From Auanema rhodensis (taxonomy: Eukaryota > Nematoda > Chromadorea > Rhabditida > Rhabditidae), in assembly GCA_964057225.1 (NCBI GenBank), contig OZ059896.1, positions 13,128,501 to 13,192,500 of the forward strand: 64,000 bases of DNA. The letters are read 5' to 3'. The position numbers and the translations under genes were made by a program. Under the pieces are notes generated by a model. The model was not told where the DNA came from. It made no database searches and worked only from the letters and a program-made list of their open reading frames with translations. The number at the start of each line of letters is the position of its first letter. Position 1 is the first letter of the stretch. Below, in pieces: positions 14,188 to 28,539 of this stretch.

Positions 14188-17100
14188 GAAATTTACGTGA
14201 ACTTTAATTTATGCTAATTAATTGTACACGTGATGTGCACATGGTATGTAACTCGCTTCCCGTTAAAGATAAAGAGATGCGGTTTTCAAAATTAGATTAC
14301 CCATGTCCATATTAGTCAAAGAACAAATTTTTATTGATATTGGTTCATGGTAACCATGACTTTGAAATTTACGTGACCTTTAATTTATGCTAATTAATTG
14401 TACACGTGATGTGCACATGGTATGTAACTCGCTTCCCGTGAAAGATAAAGAAATGCGGTTCTCAAAATTAGATTCCTCATGTCCATATTAGTCTAAGAAC
14501 AAATTTTAATCGATATTGGTTCATGGTAACCATGACTTTGAAATTTACGTGAACTTTAATTTATGCTAATTAATTGTACACGTGATGTGCACATGGTATG
14601 TAACTCGCTTCCCGTGAAAGATAAAGAGATGCGGTTCTCAAAATTAGATTACCCATGTCCATATTAGTCTGAAAACAAATTTTTATTGATATTGGTGCAT
14701 GGTAATCATGACTTTGAAATTTACGTGAACTTTAATTTATGCTAATTAAATGTACACGTAATGTGCACATGGTATGTAACTCGCTTCCCGTGAAAGATAA
14801 AGAAATGCGGTTCTCAAAATTAGATTCCTCATGTCTATATTAGTCTAAGAACAAATTTTAATCGATATTGGTTCATGGTAACCATGAGTTTGAAATTTAC
14901 GTGAACTTTAATTTATGCTAATTAATTGTACACGTGATGTGCACATGGTATGTAACTCGCTTCCCGTGAAAGATAAAGAAATGCGGTTCTCAAAATTAGA
15001 TTCCTCATGTCCATATTAGTCTAAGAACAAATTTTAATCGATATTGGTTCATGGTAACCATGACTTTGAAATTTACGTGAACTTTAATTTATGCTAATTA
15101 ATTGTACACGTGATGTGCACATGGTATGTAACTCGCTTCCCGTGAAAGATAAAGAAATGCGGTTCTCAAAATTAGATTCCTCATGTCCATTTTAGTCTAA
15201 GAACAAATTTTAATCGATATTGGTTCATGGTAACCATGACTTTGAAATTTACGTGAACTTTAATTTATGCTAATTAATTGTACACGTGATGTGCACATGG
15301 TATGTAACTCGCTTCCCGTGAAAGATAAAGAAATGCAGTTCTCAAAATTAGATTACCCATGTCCATATTAGTCTGAAAACAAATTTTTATTGATATTGGT
15401 GCATGGTAATCATGACTTTGAAATTTACGTGAACTTTAATTTATGCTAATTAATTGCACACGTGATGTGCACATGGTATGTAACTCGCTTCCCGTGAAAG
15501 ATAAAGAGATGCGGTTCTCAAAATTAGATTACCCATGTCCATATTAGTCTGAAAACAAATTTTTATTGATATTGGTGCATGGTAATCATGACTTTGAAAT
15601 TTACGTGAACTTTAATTTATGCTAATTAATTGTACACGTGATGTGCACATGGTATGTAACTCGCTTCCCGTTAAAGATAAAGAGATGCGGTTTTCAAAAT
15701 TAGATTACCCATGTCCATATTAGTCAAAGAACAAATTTTAATCGATATTGGTTCATGGTAACCATGACTTTGAAATTTACGTGAACTTTAATTTATGCTA
15801 ATTAATTTTACACGTGATGTGCACATGGTATGTAACTCGCTTCCCGTGAAAGATAAAGAAATGCGGTTCTCAAAATTAGATTCCTCATGTCCATATTAGT
15901 CTAAGAACAAATTTTTATTGATATTGGTTCATGGTAACCATGACTTTGAAATTTAAGTGAACTTTAATTTATGCCAATTAATTGTACACGTAATGTGCAC
16001 ATGGTATGTAACTCGCTTCCCGTGAAAGATAAAGAAATGCGGTTCTCAAAATTAGATTCCTCATGTCCATATTAGTCTAAGAACAAATTTTAATCGATAT
16101 TGGTTCATGGTAACCATGACTTTGAAATTTACGTGAACTTTAATTTATGCTAATTAATTGTACACGTGATGTGCACATGGTATGTAACTCGCTTCCCGTG
16201 AAAGATAAAGAGATGCGGTTCTCAAAATTAGATTACCCATGTCCATATTAGTCTGAAAACAAATTTTTATTGATATTGGTGCATGGTAATCATGACTTTG
16301 AAATTTACGTGAACTTTAATTTATGCTAATTAAATGTACACGTAATGTGCACATGGTATGTAACTCGCTTCCCGTGAAAGATAAAGAAATGCGGTTCTCA
16401 AAATTAGATTCCTCATGTCCATATTAGTCTAATAACAAATTTTAATCGATATTGGTTCATGGTAACCATGAGTTTGAAATTTACGTGAACTTTAATTTAT
16501 GCTAATTAATTGTACACGTGATGTGCACATGGTATGTAACTCGCTTCCCGTTAAAGATAAAGAGATGCGGTTTTCAAAATTAGATTACCCATGTCCATAT
16601 TAGTCAAAGAACAAATTTTTATTGATATTGGTTCATGGTAACCATGACTTTGAAATTTACGTGACCTTTAATTTATGCTAATTAATTGTACACGTGATGT
16701 GCACATGGTATGTAACTCGCTTCCCGTGAAAGATAAAGAAATGCGGTTCTCAAAATTAGATTCCTCATGTCCATATTAGTCTAAGAACAAATTTTAATCG
16801 ATATTGGTTCATGGTAACCATGACTTTGAAATTTACGTGAACTTTAATTTATGCTAATTAATTGTACACGTGATGTGCACATGGTATGTAACTCGCTTCC
16901 CGTGAAAGATAAAGAGATGCGGTTCTCAAAATTAGATTACCCATGTCCATATTAGTCTGAAAACAAATTTTTATTGATATTGGTGCATGGTAATCATGAC
17001 TTTGAAATTTACGTGAACTTTAATTTATGCTAATTAAATGTACACGTAATGTGCACATGGTATGTAACTCGCTTCCCGTGAAAGATAAAGAAATGCGGTT

Positions 17101-17959
17101 CTCAAAATTAGATTCCTCATGTCTATATTAGTCTAAGAACAAATTTTAATCGATATTGGTTCATGGTAACCATGAGTTTGAAATTTACGTGAACTTTAAT
17201 TTATGCTAATTAATTGTACACGTGATGTGCACATGGTATGTAACTCGCTTCCCGTTAAAGATAAAGAAATGCGGTTCTCAAAATTAGATTCCTCATGTCC
17301 ATATTAGTCTAAGAACAAATTTTAATCGATATTGGTTCATGGTAACCATGAGTTTGAAATTTACGTGAACTTTAATTTATGCTAATTAATTGTACACGTG
17401 ATGTGCACATGGTATGTAACTCGCTTCCCGTTAAAGATAAAGAGATGCGGTTTTCAAAATTTGATTACCCATGTCCATATTAGTCAAAGAACAAATTTTT
17501 ATTGATATTGGTTCATGGTAACCATGACTTTGAAATTTACGTGACCTTTAATTTATGCTAATTAATTGTACACGTGATGTGCACATGGTATGTAACTCGC
17601 TTCCCGTGAAAGATAAAGAGATGCGGTTCTCAAAATTAGATTCCTCATGTCCATATTAGTCTAAGAACAAATTTTAATCGATATTGGTTCATGGTAACCA
17701 TGACTTTGAAATTTACGTGAACTTTAATTTATGCTAATTAATTGTACACGTGATGTGCACATGGTATGTAACTCGCTTCCCGTGAAAGATAAAGAGATGC
17801 GGTTTTCAAAATTAGATTCCTCATGTCCATATTAGTCTAAGAACAAATTTTAATCGATATTGGTTCATGGTAACCATGACTTTGAAATTTACGTGAACTT
17901 TAATTTATGCTAATTAATTGTACACGTGATGTGCACATGGTATGTAACTCGCTTCCCGT
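14188..17959 (+). repeat. Higher-order block A, second copy
   Basis: Copy of 10140-13911. I saw no internal difference by eye, which implies a recent duplication or conversion. It is separated from the first copy by less than two monomers. Confidence 0.85.
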
Positions 17960-19023
17960 TAAAGATAAAGAGATGCGGTTTTCAAAATTTGATTACCCAT
18001 GTCCATTTTAGTCAAAGAACAAATTTTTATTGATATTGGTTTATGGTAACCATGAGTTTGAAATTTACGTGACCTTTAATTTATGCTAATTAATTGTACA
18101 CGTGATGTGCACATGGTATGTAACTCGCTTCCCGTGAAAGATAAAGAGATGCGGTTCTCAAAATTAGATTCCTCATGTCCATATTAGTCTAAGAACAAAT
18201 TTTAATCGATATTGGTTCATGGTAACCATGACTTTGAAATTTACGTGAACTTTAATTTATGCTAATTAATTGTACACGTGATGTGCACATGGTATGTAAC
18301 TCGCTTCCCGTTAAAGATAAAGAGATGCGGTTTTCAAAATTAGATTCTTCATGTCCATATTAGTCTAAGAACAAATTTTAATCGATATTGGTTCATGGTA
18401 ACCATGACTTTGAAATTCACGTGAACTTTAATTTATGCTAATTAATTGTACACGTGATGTGTACAAGGTATGTAACTCGCTTCCCGTGAAAGATAAAGAA
18501 ATGCGGTTCTCAAAATTAGATTCCTCATGTCCATATTAGTCTAAGAACAAATTTTAATCGATATTGGTTAATGGTAACCATGACTTTGAAATTTACGTGA
18601 ACTTTAATTTATGCTAATTAATTTTACACGTGATGTGCACATGGTATGTAACTCGCTTCCCGTTAAAGATAAAGAGATGCGGTTTTCAAAATTAGATTAC
18701 CCATGTCCATATTAGTCAAACAACAAATTTTTATTGATATTGGTTCATGGTAACCATGACTTTGAAATTTACGTGAACTTTAATTTATGCTAATTAATTG
18801 TACACGTGATGTGCACATGGTATGTAACTCGCTTCCCGTTAAAGATAAAGAGATGCGATTTTCAAAGTTAGATTCCTCATGTCTATATTAGTCTAATAAC
18901 AAATTTTTATTGATACATGGTAACCATGACTTTGAAATTTACGTGAACTTTAATTTATGCTAATTAATTGTACACGTGATGTGCACATGGTATGTAACTC
19001 GCTTCCCGTTAAAGATAAAGAGA

Positions 19024-19066
19024 TGCGGTTCTCAAAATTAGATTCCTCATGTCCATATTAGTCTAA
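19024..19066. other. Satellite orientation switch, hairpin loop
   Basis: The forward monomer reads CCCGTTAAAGATAAAGAGA up to 19023, and the inverted array starts TCTCTTTATCTTTAACGGG at 19067. The two are perfect reverse complements separated by 43 bases of ordinary monomer sequence. The next monomers on the two sides do not carry the same variants, so the mirror symmetry is of orientation and not of an exact copied segment. Confidence 0.9.
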
Positions 19067-22000
19067 TCTCTTTATCTTTAACGGGAAGCGAGTCACATAC
19101 CATGTGCACATCACGTGTACAATTAATTAGCATAAATTAAAGGTCACGTAAATTTCAAAGTCATGGTTACCATGAACCAATATCAATAAAAATTTGTTCT
19201 TTGACTAATATGGACATGGGTAATCAAATTTTGAAAACCGCATCTCTTTATCTTTAACGGGAAGCGAGTTACATACCATGTGCACATCACGTGTACAATT
19301 GATTAGCATAAATTAAAGTTCACGTAAATTTCAAACTCATGGTTACCATGAACCAATATCGATTAAAATTTGTTCTTAGACTAATATGGACATGAGGAAT
19401 CTAATTTTGAGAACCGCATTTCTTTATCTTTCACGGGAAGCGAGTTACATACCATGTGCACATTACGTGTACATTTAATTAGCATAAATTAAAGTTCACG
19501 TAAATTTCAAAGTCATGGTTACCATGAACCAATATCGATTAAAATTTGTTCTTAGACTAATATGGACATGAGGAATCTAATTTTGAGAACCGCATTTCTT
19601 TATCTTTCACGGGAAGCGAGTTACATACCATGTGCACATCACGTGTACAATTAATTAGCATAAATTAAAGTTCACGTAAATTTCAAAGTCATGGTTACCA
19701 TGAACCAATATCAATAAAAATTTGTTCTTTGACTAATATGGACATGGGTAATCAAATTTTGAAAACCGCATCTCTTTATCTTTAACGGGAAGCGAGATAC
19801 ATACCATGTGCACATCACGTGTACAATTAATTAGCATAAATTAAAGTTCACGTAAATTTCAAACTCATGGTTACCATGAACCAATATCGATTAAAATTTG
19901 TTCTTAGACTAATATGGACATGAGGAATCTAATTTTGAGAACCGCATTTCTTTATCTTTCACGGGAAGCGAGTTACATACCATGTGCACATTACGTGTAC
20001 ATTTAATTAGCATAAATTAAAGTTCACGTAAATTTCAAAGTCATGGTTACCATGAACCAATATCGATTAAAATTTGTTCTTAGACTAATATGGACATGAG
20101 GAATCTAATTTTGAGAACCGCATTTCTTTATCTTTCACGGGAAGCGAGTTACATACCATGTGCACATCACGTGTACAATTAATTAGCATAAATTAAAGTT
20201 CACGTAAATTTCAAAGTCATGGTTACCATGAACCAATATCAATAAAAATTTGTTCTTTGACTAATATGGACATGGGTAATCTAATTTTGAAAACCGCATC
20301 TCTTTATCTTTAACGGGAAGCGAGTTACATACCATGTGCACATCACGTGTACAATTAATTAGCATAAATTAAAGTTCACGTAAATTTCAAAGTCATGGTT
20401 ACCATGAACCAATATCGATTAAAATTTGTTCTTAGACTAATATGGACATGAGGAATCTAATTTTGAAAACCGCATCTCTTTATCTTTAACGGGAAGCGAG
20501 TTACATACCATGTGCACATTACGTGTACATTTAATTAGCATAAATTAAAGTTCACTTAAATTTCAAAGTCATGGTTACCATGAACCAATATCGATTAAAA
20601 TTTGTTCTTAGACTAATATGGACATGAGGAATCTAATTTTGAGAACCGCATTTCTTTATCTTTCACGGGAAGCGAGTTACATACCATGTGCACATCACGT
20701 GTACAATTAATTAGCATAAATTAAAGTTCACGTAAATTTCAAAGTCATGGTTACCATGAACCAATATCAATAAAAATTTGTTCTTTGACTAATATGGACA
20801 TGGGTAATCTAATTTTGAAAACCGCATCTCTTTATCTTTAACGGGAAGCGAGTTACATACCATGTGCACATCACGTGTACAATTAATTAGCATAAATTAA
20901 AGTTCACGTAAATTTCAAAGTCATGATTACCATGCACCAATATCAATAAAAATTTGTTTTCAGACTAATATGGACATGGGTAATCTAATTTTGAGAACCG
21001 CATCTCTTTATCTTTCACGGGAAGCGAGTTACATACCATGTGCACATCACGTGTACAATTAATTAGCATAAATTAAAGTTCACGTAAATTTCAAAGTCAT
21101 GGTTACCATGAACCAATATCAATAAAAATTTGTTCTTTGACTAATATGGACATGGGTAATCTAATTTTGAAAACCGCATCTCTTTATCTTTAACGGGAAG
21201 CGAGTTACATACCATGTGCACATCACGTGTACAATTAATTAGCATAAATTAAAGTTCACGTAAATTTCAAAGTCATGGTTACCATGAACCAATATCAATA
21301 AAAATTTGTTCTTTGACTAATATGGACATGGGTAATCTAATTTTGAAAACCGCATCTCTTTATCTTTAACGGGAAGCGAGTTACATACCATGTGCACATC
21401 ACGTGTACAATTAATTTGCATAAATTATAGTTCACGTAAATTTCAAAGTCATGGTTACCATGAACCAATATCGATTAAAATTTGTTCTTAGACTAATATG
21501 GACATGAGGAATCTAATTTTGAAAACCGCATCTCTTTATCTTTAACGGGAAGCGAGTTATATACCATGTGCACATCACGTGTACAATTAATTAGCATGAA
21601 TTAAAGTTCACGTAAATTTCAAAGTCATGATTACCATGCACCAATATCAATAAAAATTTGTTTTCAGACTAATATGGACATGGGTAATCTAATTTTGAGA
21701 ACCGCATCTCTTTATCTTTCACGGGAAGCGAGTTACATACCATGTGCACATCACGTGTACAATTAATTAGCATAAATTAAAGTTCACGTAAATTTCAAAG
21801 TCATGGTTACCATGAACCAATATCGATTAAAATTTGTTCTTAGACTAATATGGACATGAGGAATCTAATTTTGAGAACCGCATTTCTTTATCTTTCACGG
21901 GAAGCGAGTTACATACCATGTGCACATTACGTGTACATTTAATTAGCATAAATTAAAGTTCACTTAAATTTCAAAGTCATGGTTACCATGAACCAATATC

Positions 22001-25000
22001 GATTAAAATTTGTTCTTAGACTAATATGGACATGGGTAATCTAATTTTGAGAACCGCATCTCTTTATCTTTAACGGGAAGCGAGTTACATACCATGTGCA
22101 CATCACGTGTACAATTAATTAGCATAAATTAAAGTTCACGTAAATTTCAAAGTCATGGTTACCATGAACCAATATCAATAAAAATTTGTTCTTTGACTAA
22201 TATGGACATGGGTAATCTAATTTTGAAAACCGCATCTCTTTATCTTTAACGGGAAGCGAGTTACATACCATGTGCACATCACGTGTACAATTAATTAGCA
22301 TAAATTATAGTTCACGTAAATTTCAAAGTCATGGTTACCATGAACCAATATCGATTAAAATTTGTTCTTAGACTAATATGGACATGAGGAATCTAATTTT
22401 GAAAACCGCATCTCTTTATCTTTAACGGGAAGCGAGTTATATACCATGTGCACATCACGTGTACAATTAATTAGCATGAATTAAAGTTCACGTAAATTTC
22501 AAAGTCATGATTACCATGCACCAATATCAATAAAAATTTGTTTTCAGACTAATATGGACATGGGTAATCTAATTTTGAGAACCGCATCTCTTTATCTTTC
22601 ACGGGAAGCGAGTTACATACCATGTGCACATCACGTGTACAATTAATTAGCATAAATTAAAGTTCACGTAAATTTCAAAGTCATGGTTACCATGAACCAA
22701 TATCGATTAAAATTTGTTCTTAGACTAATATGGACATGAGGAATCTAATTTTGAGAACCGCATTTCTTTATCTTTCACGGGAAGCGAGTTACATACCATG
22801 TGCACATTACGTGTACATTTAATTAGCATAAATTAAAGTTCACGTAAATTTCAAAGTCATGGTTACCATGAACCAATATCGATTAAAATTTGTTCTTAGA
22901 CTAATATGGACATGAGGAATCTAATTTTGAGAACCGCATTTCTTTATCTTTCACGGGAAGCGAGTTACATACCATGTGCACATCACGTGTACAATTAATT
23001 AGCATAAATTAAAGTTCACGTAAATTTCAAAGTCATGGTTACCATGAACCAATATCAATAAAAATTTGTTCTTTGACTAATATGGACATGGGTAATCTAA
23101 TTTTGAAAACCGCATCTCTTTATCTTTAACGGGAAGCGAGTTACATACCATGTGCACATCACGTGTACAATTAATTAGCATAAATTAAAGTTCACGTAAA
23201 TTTCAAAGTCATGATTACCATGCACCAATATCAATAAAAATTTGTTTTCAGACTAATATGGACATGGGTAATCTAATTTTGAGAACCGCATCTCTTTATC
23301 TTTCACGGGAAGCGAGTTACATACCATGTGCACATCACGTGTACAATTAATTAGCATAAATTAAAGTTCACGTAAATTTCAAAGTCATGGTTACCATGAA
23401 CCAATATCGATTAAAATTTGTTCTTAGACTAATATGGACATGAGGAATCTAATTTTGAAAACCGCATCTCTTTATCTTTAACGGGAAGCGAGTTATATAC
23501 CATGTGCACATCACGTGTACAATTAATTAGCATGAAATAAAGTTCACGTAAATTTCAAAGTCATGATTACCATGCACCAATATCAATAAAAATTTGTTTT
23601 CAGACTAATATGGACATGGGTAATCTAATTTTGAGAACCGCATCTCTTTATCTTTCACGGGAAGCGAGTTACATACCATGTGCACATTACGTGTACATTT
23701 AATTAGCATAAATTAAAGTTCACTTAAATTTCAAAGTCATGGTTACCATGAACCAATATCGATTAAAATTTGTTCTTAGACTAATATGGACATGAGGAAT
23801 CTAATTTTGAGAACCGCATTTCTTTTTCTTTCACGGGAAGCGAGTTACATACCATGTGCACATCACGTGTACAATTAATTAGCATAAATTAAAGGTCACG
23901 TAAATTTCAAAGTCATGGTTACCATGAACCAATATCAATAAAAATTTGTTCTTTGACTAATATGGACATGGGTAATCTAATTTTGAAAACCGCATCTCTT
24001 TATCTTTAACGGGAAGCGAGTTACATACCATGTGCACATCACGTGTACAATTAATTAGCATAAATTAAAGTTCACGTAAATTTCAAAGTCATGGTTACCA
24101 TGAACCAATATCGATTAAAATTTGTTCTTAGACTAATATGGACATGAGGAATCTAATTTTGAGAACCGCATTTCTTTATCTTTCACGGGAAGCGAGTTAC
24201 ATACCATGTGCACATCACGTGTACAATTAATTAGCATAAATTAAAGTTCACGTAAATTTCAAAGTCATGGTTACCATGAACCAATATCAATAAAAATTTG
24301 TTCTTTGACTAATATGGACATGGGTAATCTAATTTTGAAAACCGCATCTCTTTATCTTTAACGGGAAGCGAGTTACATACCATGTGCACATCACGTGTAC
24401 AATTAATTAGCATAAATTAAAGTTCACGTAAATTTCAAAGTCATGGTTACCATGAACCAATATCGATTAAAATTTGTTCTTAGACTAATATGGACATGAG
24501 GAATCTAATTTTGAAAACCGCATCTCTTTATCTTTAACGGGAAGCGAGTTATATACCATGTGCACATCACGTGTACAATTAATTAGCATGAATTAAAGTT
24601 CACGTAAATTTCAAAGTCATGATTACCATGCACCAATATCAATAAAAATTTGTTTTCAGACTAATATGGACATGGGTAATCTAATTTTGAGAACCGCATC
24701 TCTTTATCTTTCACGGGAAGCGAGTTACATACCATGTGCACATCACGTGTACAATTAATTAGCATAAATTAAAGTTCACGTAAATTTCAAAGTCATGGTT
24801 ACCATGAACCAATATCGATTAAAATTTGTTCTTAGACTAATATGGACATGAGGAATCTAATTTTGAGAACCGCATTTCTTTATCTTTCACGGGAAGCGAG
24901 TTACATACCATGTGCACATTACGTGTACATTTAATTAGCATAAATTAAAGTTCACTTAAATTTCAAAGTCATGGTTACCATGAACCAATATCGATTAAAA

Positions 25001-27427
25001 TTTGTTCTTAGACTAATATGGACATGAGGAATCTAATTTTGAGAACCGCATTTCTTTATCTTTTACGGGAAGCGAGTTACATACCATGTGCACATCACGT
25101 GTACAATTAATTAGCATAAATTAAAGTTCACGTAAATTTCAAAGTCATGGTTACCATGAACCAATATCAATAAAAATTTGTTCTTTGACTAATATGGACA
25201 TGGGTAATCTAATTTTGAAAACCGCATCTCTTTATCTTTAACGGGAAGCGAGTTACATACCATGTGCACATCACGTGTACAATTAATTAGCATAAATTAA
25301 AGTTCACGTAAATTTCAAAGTCATGATTACCATGCACCAATATCAATAAAAATTTGTTTTCAGACTAATATGGACATGGGTAATCTAATTTTGAGAACCG
25401 CATCTCTTTATCTTTCACGGGAAGCGAGTTACATACCATGTGCACATCACGTGTACAATTAATTAGCATAAATTAAAGTTCACGTAAATTTCAAAGTCAT
25501 GGTTACCATGAACCAATATCAATAAAAATTTGTTCTTTGACTAATATGGACATGGGTAATCTAATTTTGAAAACCGCATCTCTTTATCTTTAACGGGAAG
25601 CGAGTTACATACCATGTGCACATCACGTGTACAATTAATTAGCATAAATTAAAGTTCACGTAAATTTCAAAGTCATGGTTACCATGAACCAATATCAATA
25701 AAAATTTGTTCTTTGACTAATATGGACATGGCTAATCTAATTTTGAAAACCGCATCTCTTTATCTTTAACGGGAAGCGAGTTACATACCATGTGCACATC
25801 ACGTGTACAATTAATTAGCATAAATTAAAGTTCACGTAAATTTCAAAGTCATGGTTACCATGAACCAATATCGATTAAAATTTGTTCTTAGACTAATATG
25901 GACATGAGGAATCTAATTTTGAAAACCGCATCTCTTTATCTTTAACGGGAAGCGAGTTATATACCATGTGCATGTGCGAACCAATATCGATTAAAATTTG
26001 TTCTTAGACTAATATGGACATGAGGAATCTAATTTTGAGAACCGCATTTCTTTATCTTTCACGGGAAGCGAGTTACATACCATGTGCACATTACGTGTAC
26101 ATTTAATTAGCATAAATTAAAGTTCACGTAAATTTCAAAGTCATGGTTACCATGAACCAATATCAATAAAAATTTGTTCTTTGACTAATATGGACATGGG
26201 TAATCTAATTTTGAAAACCGCATCTCTTTATCTTTAACGGGAAGCGAGTTACATACCATGTGCACATCACGTGTACAATTAATTAGCATAAATTAAAGTT
26301 CACGTAAATTTCAAAGTCATGGTTACCATGAACCAATATCAATAAAAATTTGTTCTTTGACTAATATGGACATGGGTAATCTAATTTTGAAAACCGCATC
26401 TCTTTATCTTTAACGGGAAGCGAGTTACATACCATGTGCACATCACGTGTACAATTAATTAGCATAAATTAAAGTTCACGTAAATTTCAAAGTCATGATT
26501 ACCATGCACCAAGATCAATAAAAATTTGTTTTCAGACTAATATGGACATGGGTAATCTAATTTTGAGAACCGCATCTCTTTATCTTTCACGGGAAGCGAG
26601 TTACATACCATGTGCACATCACGTGTACAATTAATTAGCATAAATTAAAGTTCACGTAAATTTCAAAGTCATGGTTACCATGAACCAATATCGATTAAAA
26701 TTTGTTCTTAGACTAATATGGACATGAGGAATCTAATTTTGAAAACCGCATCTCTTTATCTTTAACGGGAAGCGAGTTATATACCATGTGCACATCACGT
26801 GTACAATTAATTAGCATAAATTAAAGTTCACGTTAATTTCAAAGTCATGGTTACCATGAACCAATATCGATTAAAATTTGTTCTTAGACTAATATGGACA
26901 TGAGGAATCTAATTTTGAAAACCGCATCTCTTTATCTTTAACGGGAAGCGAGTTATATACCATGTGCACATCACGTGTACAATTAATTAGCATGAATTAA
27001 AGTTCACGTAAATTTCAAAGTCATGGTTACCATGCACCAATATCAATAAAAATTTGTTATTAGACTAAAATGGACATGAGGAATCTAATTTTGAGAACCG
27101 CATTTCTTTATCTTTCACGGGAAGCGAGTTACATACCATGTGCACATCACGTGTACAATTAATTAGCATAAATTAAAGTTCACGTAAATTTCAAAGTCAT
27201 GGTTACCATGAACCAATATCAATAAAAATTTGTTCTTAGACTAATATGGACAAGGGTAATCTAATTTTGAAAACCGCATCTCTTTATCTTCAACGGGAAG
27301 CGAGTTACATACCATGTGCACATCACGTGTACAATTAATTAGCATGAATTAAAGTTCACGTAAATTTCAAAGTCATGGTTACCATGAACCAATATCAATA
27401 AAAATTTGTTTTCAGACTAATATGGAA
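19067..27427 (-). repeat. Same satellite, inverted orientation
   Basis: From 19067 the same 176 bp monomer reads as its reverse complement for about 47 copies. The recurring run here is CATGTGCACATCACGTGTAC. The same subfamily markers occur, plus some private to this block, such as GCGAGTTATATACC at about 21553, 22433, 23487, 24545, 25951, 26774 and 26946. The first two of these are 880 bp (five monomers) apart, so this arm has its own higher-order periodicity. No copy of the 175 bp module seen in the first 8 kb occurs here. The block ends abruptly at 27427, inside a monomer, at the palindromic element. Confidence 0.97.
25960..26000 (-). other. Internally deleted satellite monomer
   Basis: ACCATGTGCATGTGCGAACC joins two distant parts of one monomer. 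About 64 bases, including the dyad, are missing and a few bases (TGTGC) are added, so the local spacing falls from 176 to 118 bp. Confidence 0.85.
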
Positions 27428-27471
27428 GTAGAGAGCCGTGCAAAATTTACTAACCACGCCCCCAAACAGTT

Positions 27472-27580
27472 GCTAAAAACATACTTTTGGGGGCGTCAGC
27501 TGCTAAAAACATACTTTTGGGGCGCGTCAGCTGTCAAAAACATATTTTTGAGCGTCAGCTGTTAAAATCATATTTTGGGA
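27472..27580 (+). repeat. Four 30 bp subrepeats with CAGCTG, left arm
   Basis: Degenerate tandem units of the form GCTAAAAACATACTTTTGGG followed by GCGTCA and CAGCTG-like joins start at about 27472, 27501, 27532 and 27560. The mirror set lies at about 29694-29803. Confidence 0.85.
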
Positions 27581-27929
27581 TCATGGTTCATGGATTTTCC
27601 TTTTTTAAATTTAAAAATCATGATTTAAAGCATGATTTTTTTTTTTTTTTTTAAATCAAATTTTAAATTTGTTTATTCAAATGTATGTATTTAGTTTTAA
27701 TTATTTTTAAATATATTAAGTAAAAATAAAAATTATAAATTTTAAATATTTAAATATGTAAATTTGTTTTTTAAATTTCATTTATTTATTAAATTTATTA
27801 ATAATGTTTGTTTACTTATTTTGTTTATTTTTTATTGTATTGTGTTTGTACTATTTTTTTGTATTTTAAAGAACAGTAAAATTTTTGCATGTATATCGTT
27901 TTGTTCACCGTACCTGTTACGGGTAATTC

Positions 27930-28082
27930 AATGGAACACATATCGAAGGTTAATTCGATAAGAACGATATGAAATACAAAATTCAATGGAACACATTTCG
28001 AAGGTTAATTCGATAAGAACGATATAAAATACCAAAATTTAATGGAACACATATCGAAAGTTAATTCGATAAGAACGACATT
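27930..28082 (+). repeat. Three 55 bp subrepeats, left arm
   Basis: Units starting AATGGAACACATATCGAAGG at 27930, 27985 and 28041 continue with TTAATTCGATAAGAACGA. ATATCGAA and TTCGATAAGAACGATAT give each unit internal dyads. Mirror copies are at about 29190-29345. Confidence 0.9.
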
Positions 28083-28539
28083 AAATTATTAATTTTTGAA
28101 ATTACAAATTGTTATTAATTATATTTATTGTAACAAGTAAAGGTTTCAAATTATAATAAAAGATTAGTTTTAAACTTTATTTTACTAATATAACAATACA
28201 ATAACTCTATAGAGCACACAATGAAGGTAAATACAATAAGATTAACAAACAGTTGCGCTGACCTCAATGAAACGCATAAAGTTAATTTAATAAGAAGGAA
28301 TAACAAAAATTAATCCGACGGGGACAATAAAAACAGATGTATTCAATAAGCTTATTTATTTTAAAGTTTATCGCAACTGCTAGTTTTGACAGCTGTACCT
28401 AAATCCATGTTACATAACAAATTACAATGCCAACAGCAATGTGTAGACTGATGTATTCATTATATCAAGGTACAATGGCTGCTAATAGGTTGTGTCTTTT
28501 TGATTATTTGTTGTAAACTTTTTCTTTTTTTAGTTATAA

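Larger units (their letters stand above)
1..19066 (+). repeat. Tandem satellite array, about 176 bp monomer, forward orientation
   Basis: About 108 head-to-tail copies of a roughly 176 bp AT-rich monomer. The core run ACACGTGATGTGCACATGG recurs at 21, 191, 367, 543 and 719 and so on, at 176 bp spacing; some monomers are 170 bp because six bases are missing after TTGAT. Each monomer carries a 15 bp dyad TCATGGTAACCATGA and a CACGTG plus GTGCAC pair. Variants at fixed positions (ATTACCC or ATTCCTC, CTGAAAAC, CTAAGAAC or TCAAAGAAC, GTTAAAG or GTGAAAG) define subfamilies. There is no open frame of note. The array probably continues beyond the left edge. A nucleosome-sized monomer with dyads resembles pericentromeric or centromeric satellites, but location and function are not shown by the sequence. 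Confidence 0.98.
27428..28539 (+). mobile_element. Left arm of 2.4 kb palindromic (foldback-like) element
   Basis: The arm starts GTAGAGAGCCGTGCAAAATT and is matched in reverse complement by 28725-29846. It holds four degenerate subrepeats of about 30 bp, an AT-rich stretch with a poly-T run (27638-27652), three copies of a 55 bp subrepeat (27930-28082) and a unique part reaching a poly-T/TTATAA segment at 28539. No transposase or other convincing protein is encoded; the short frames in it are AT-rich noise. Long inverted arms built from subrepeats resemble foldback elements. Both ends abut the same satellite sequence in mirror image, so no ordinary target-site duplication can be seen. An inverted duplication is an equally good explanation. 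Confidence 0.75.

Noticed and set aside
1-27427. CRISPR array
   Set aside because: Whole 176 bp monomers repeat with no unique spacers, and the surroundings are eukaryotic.
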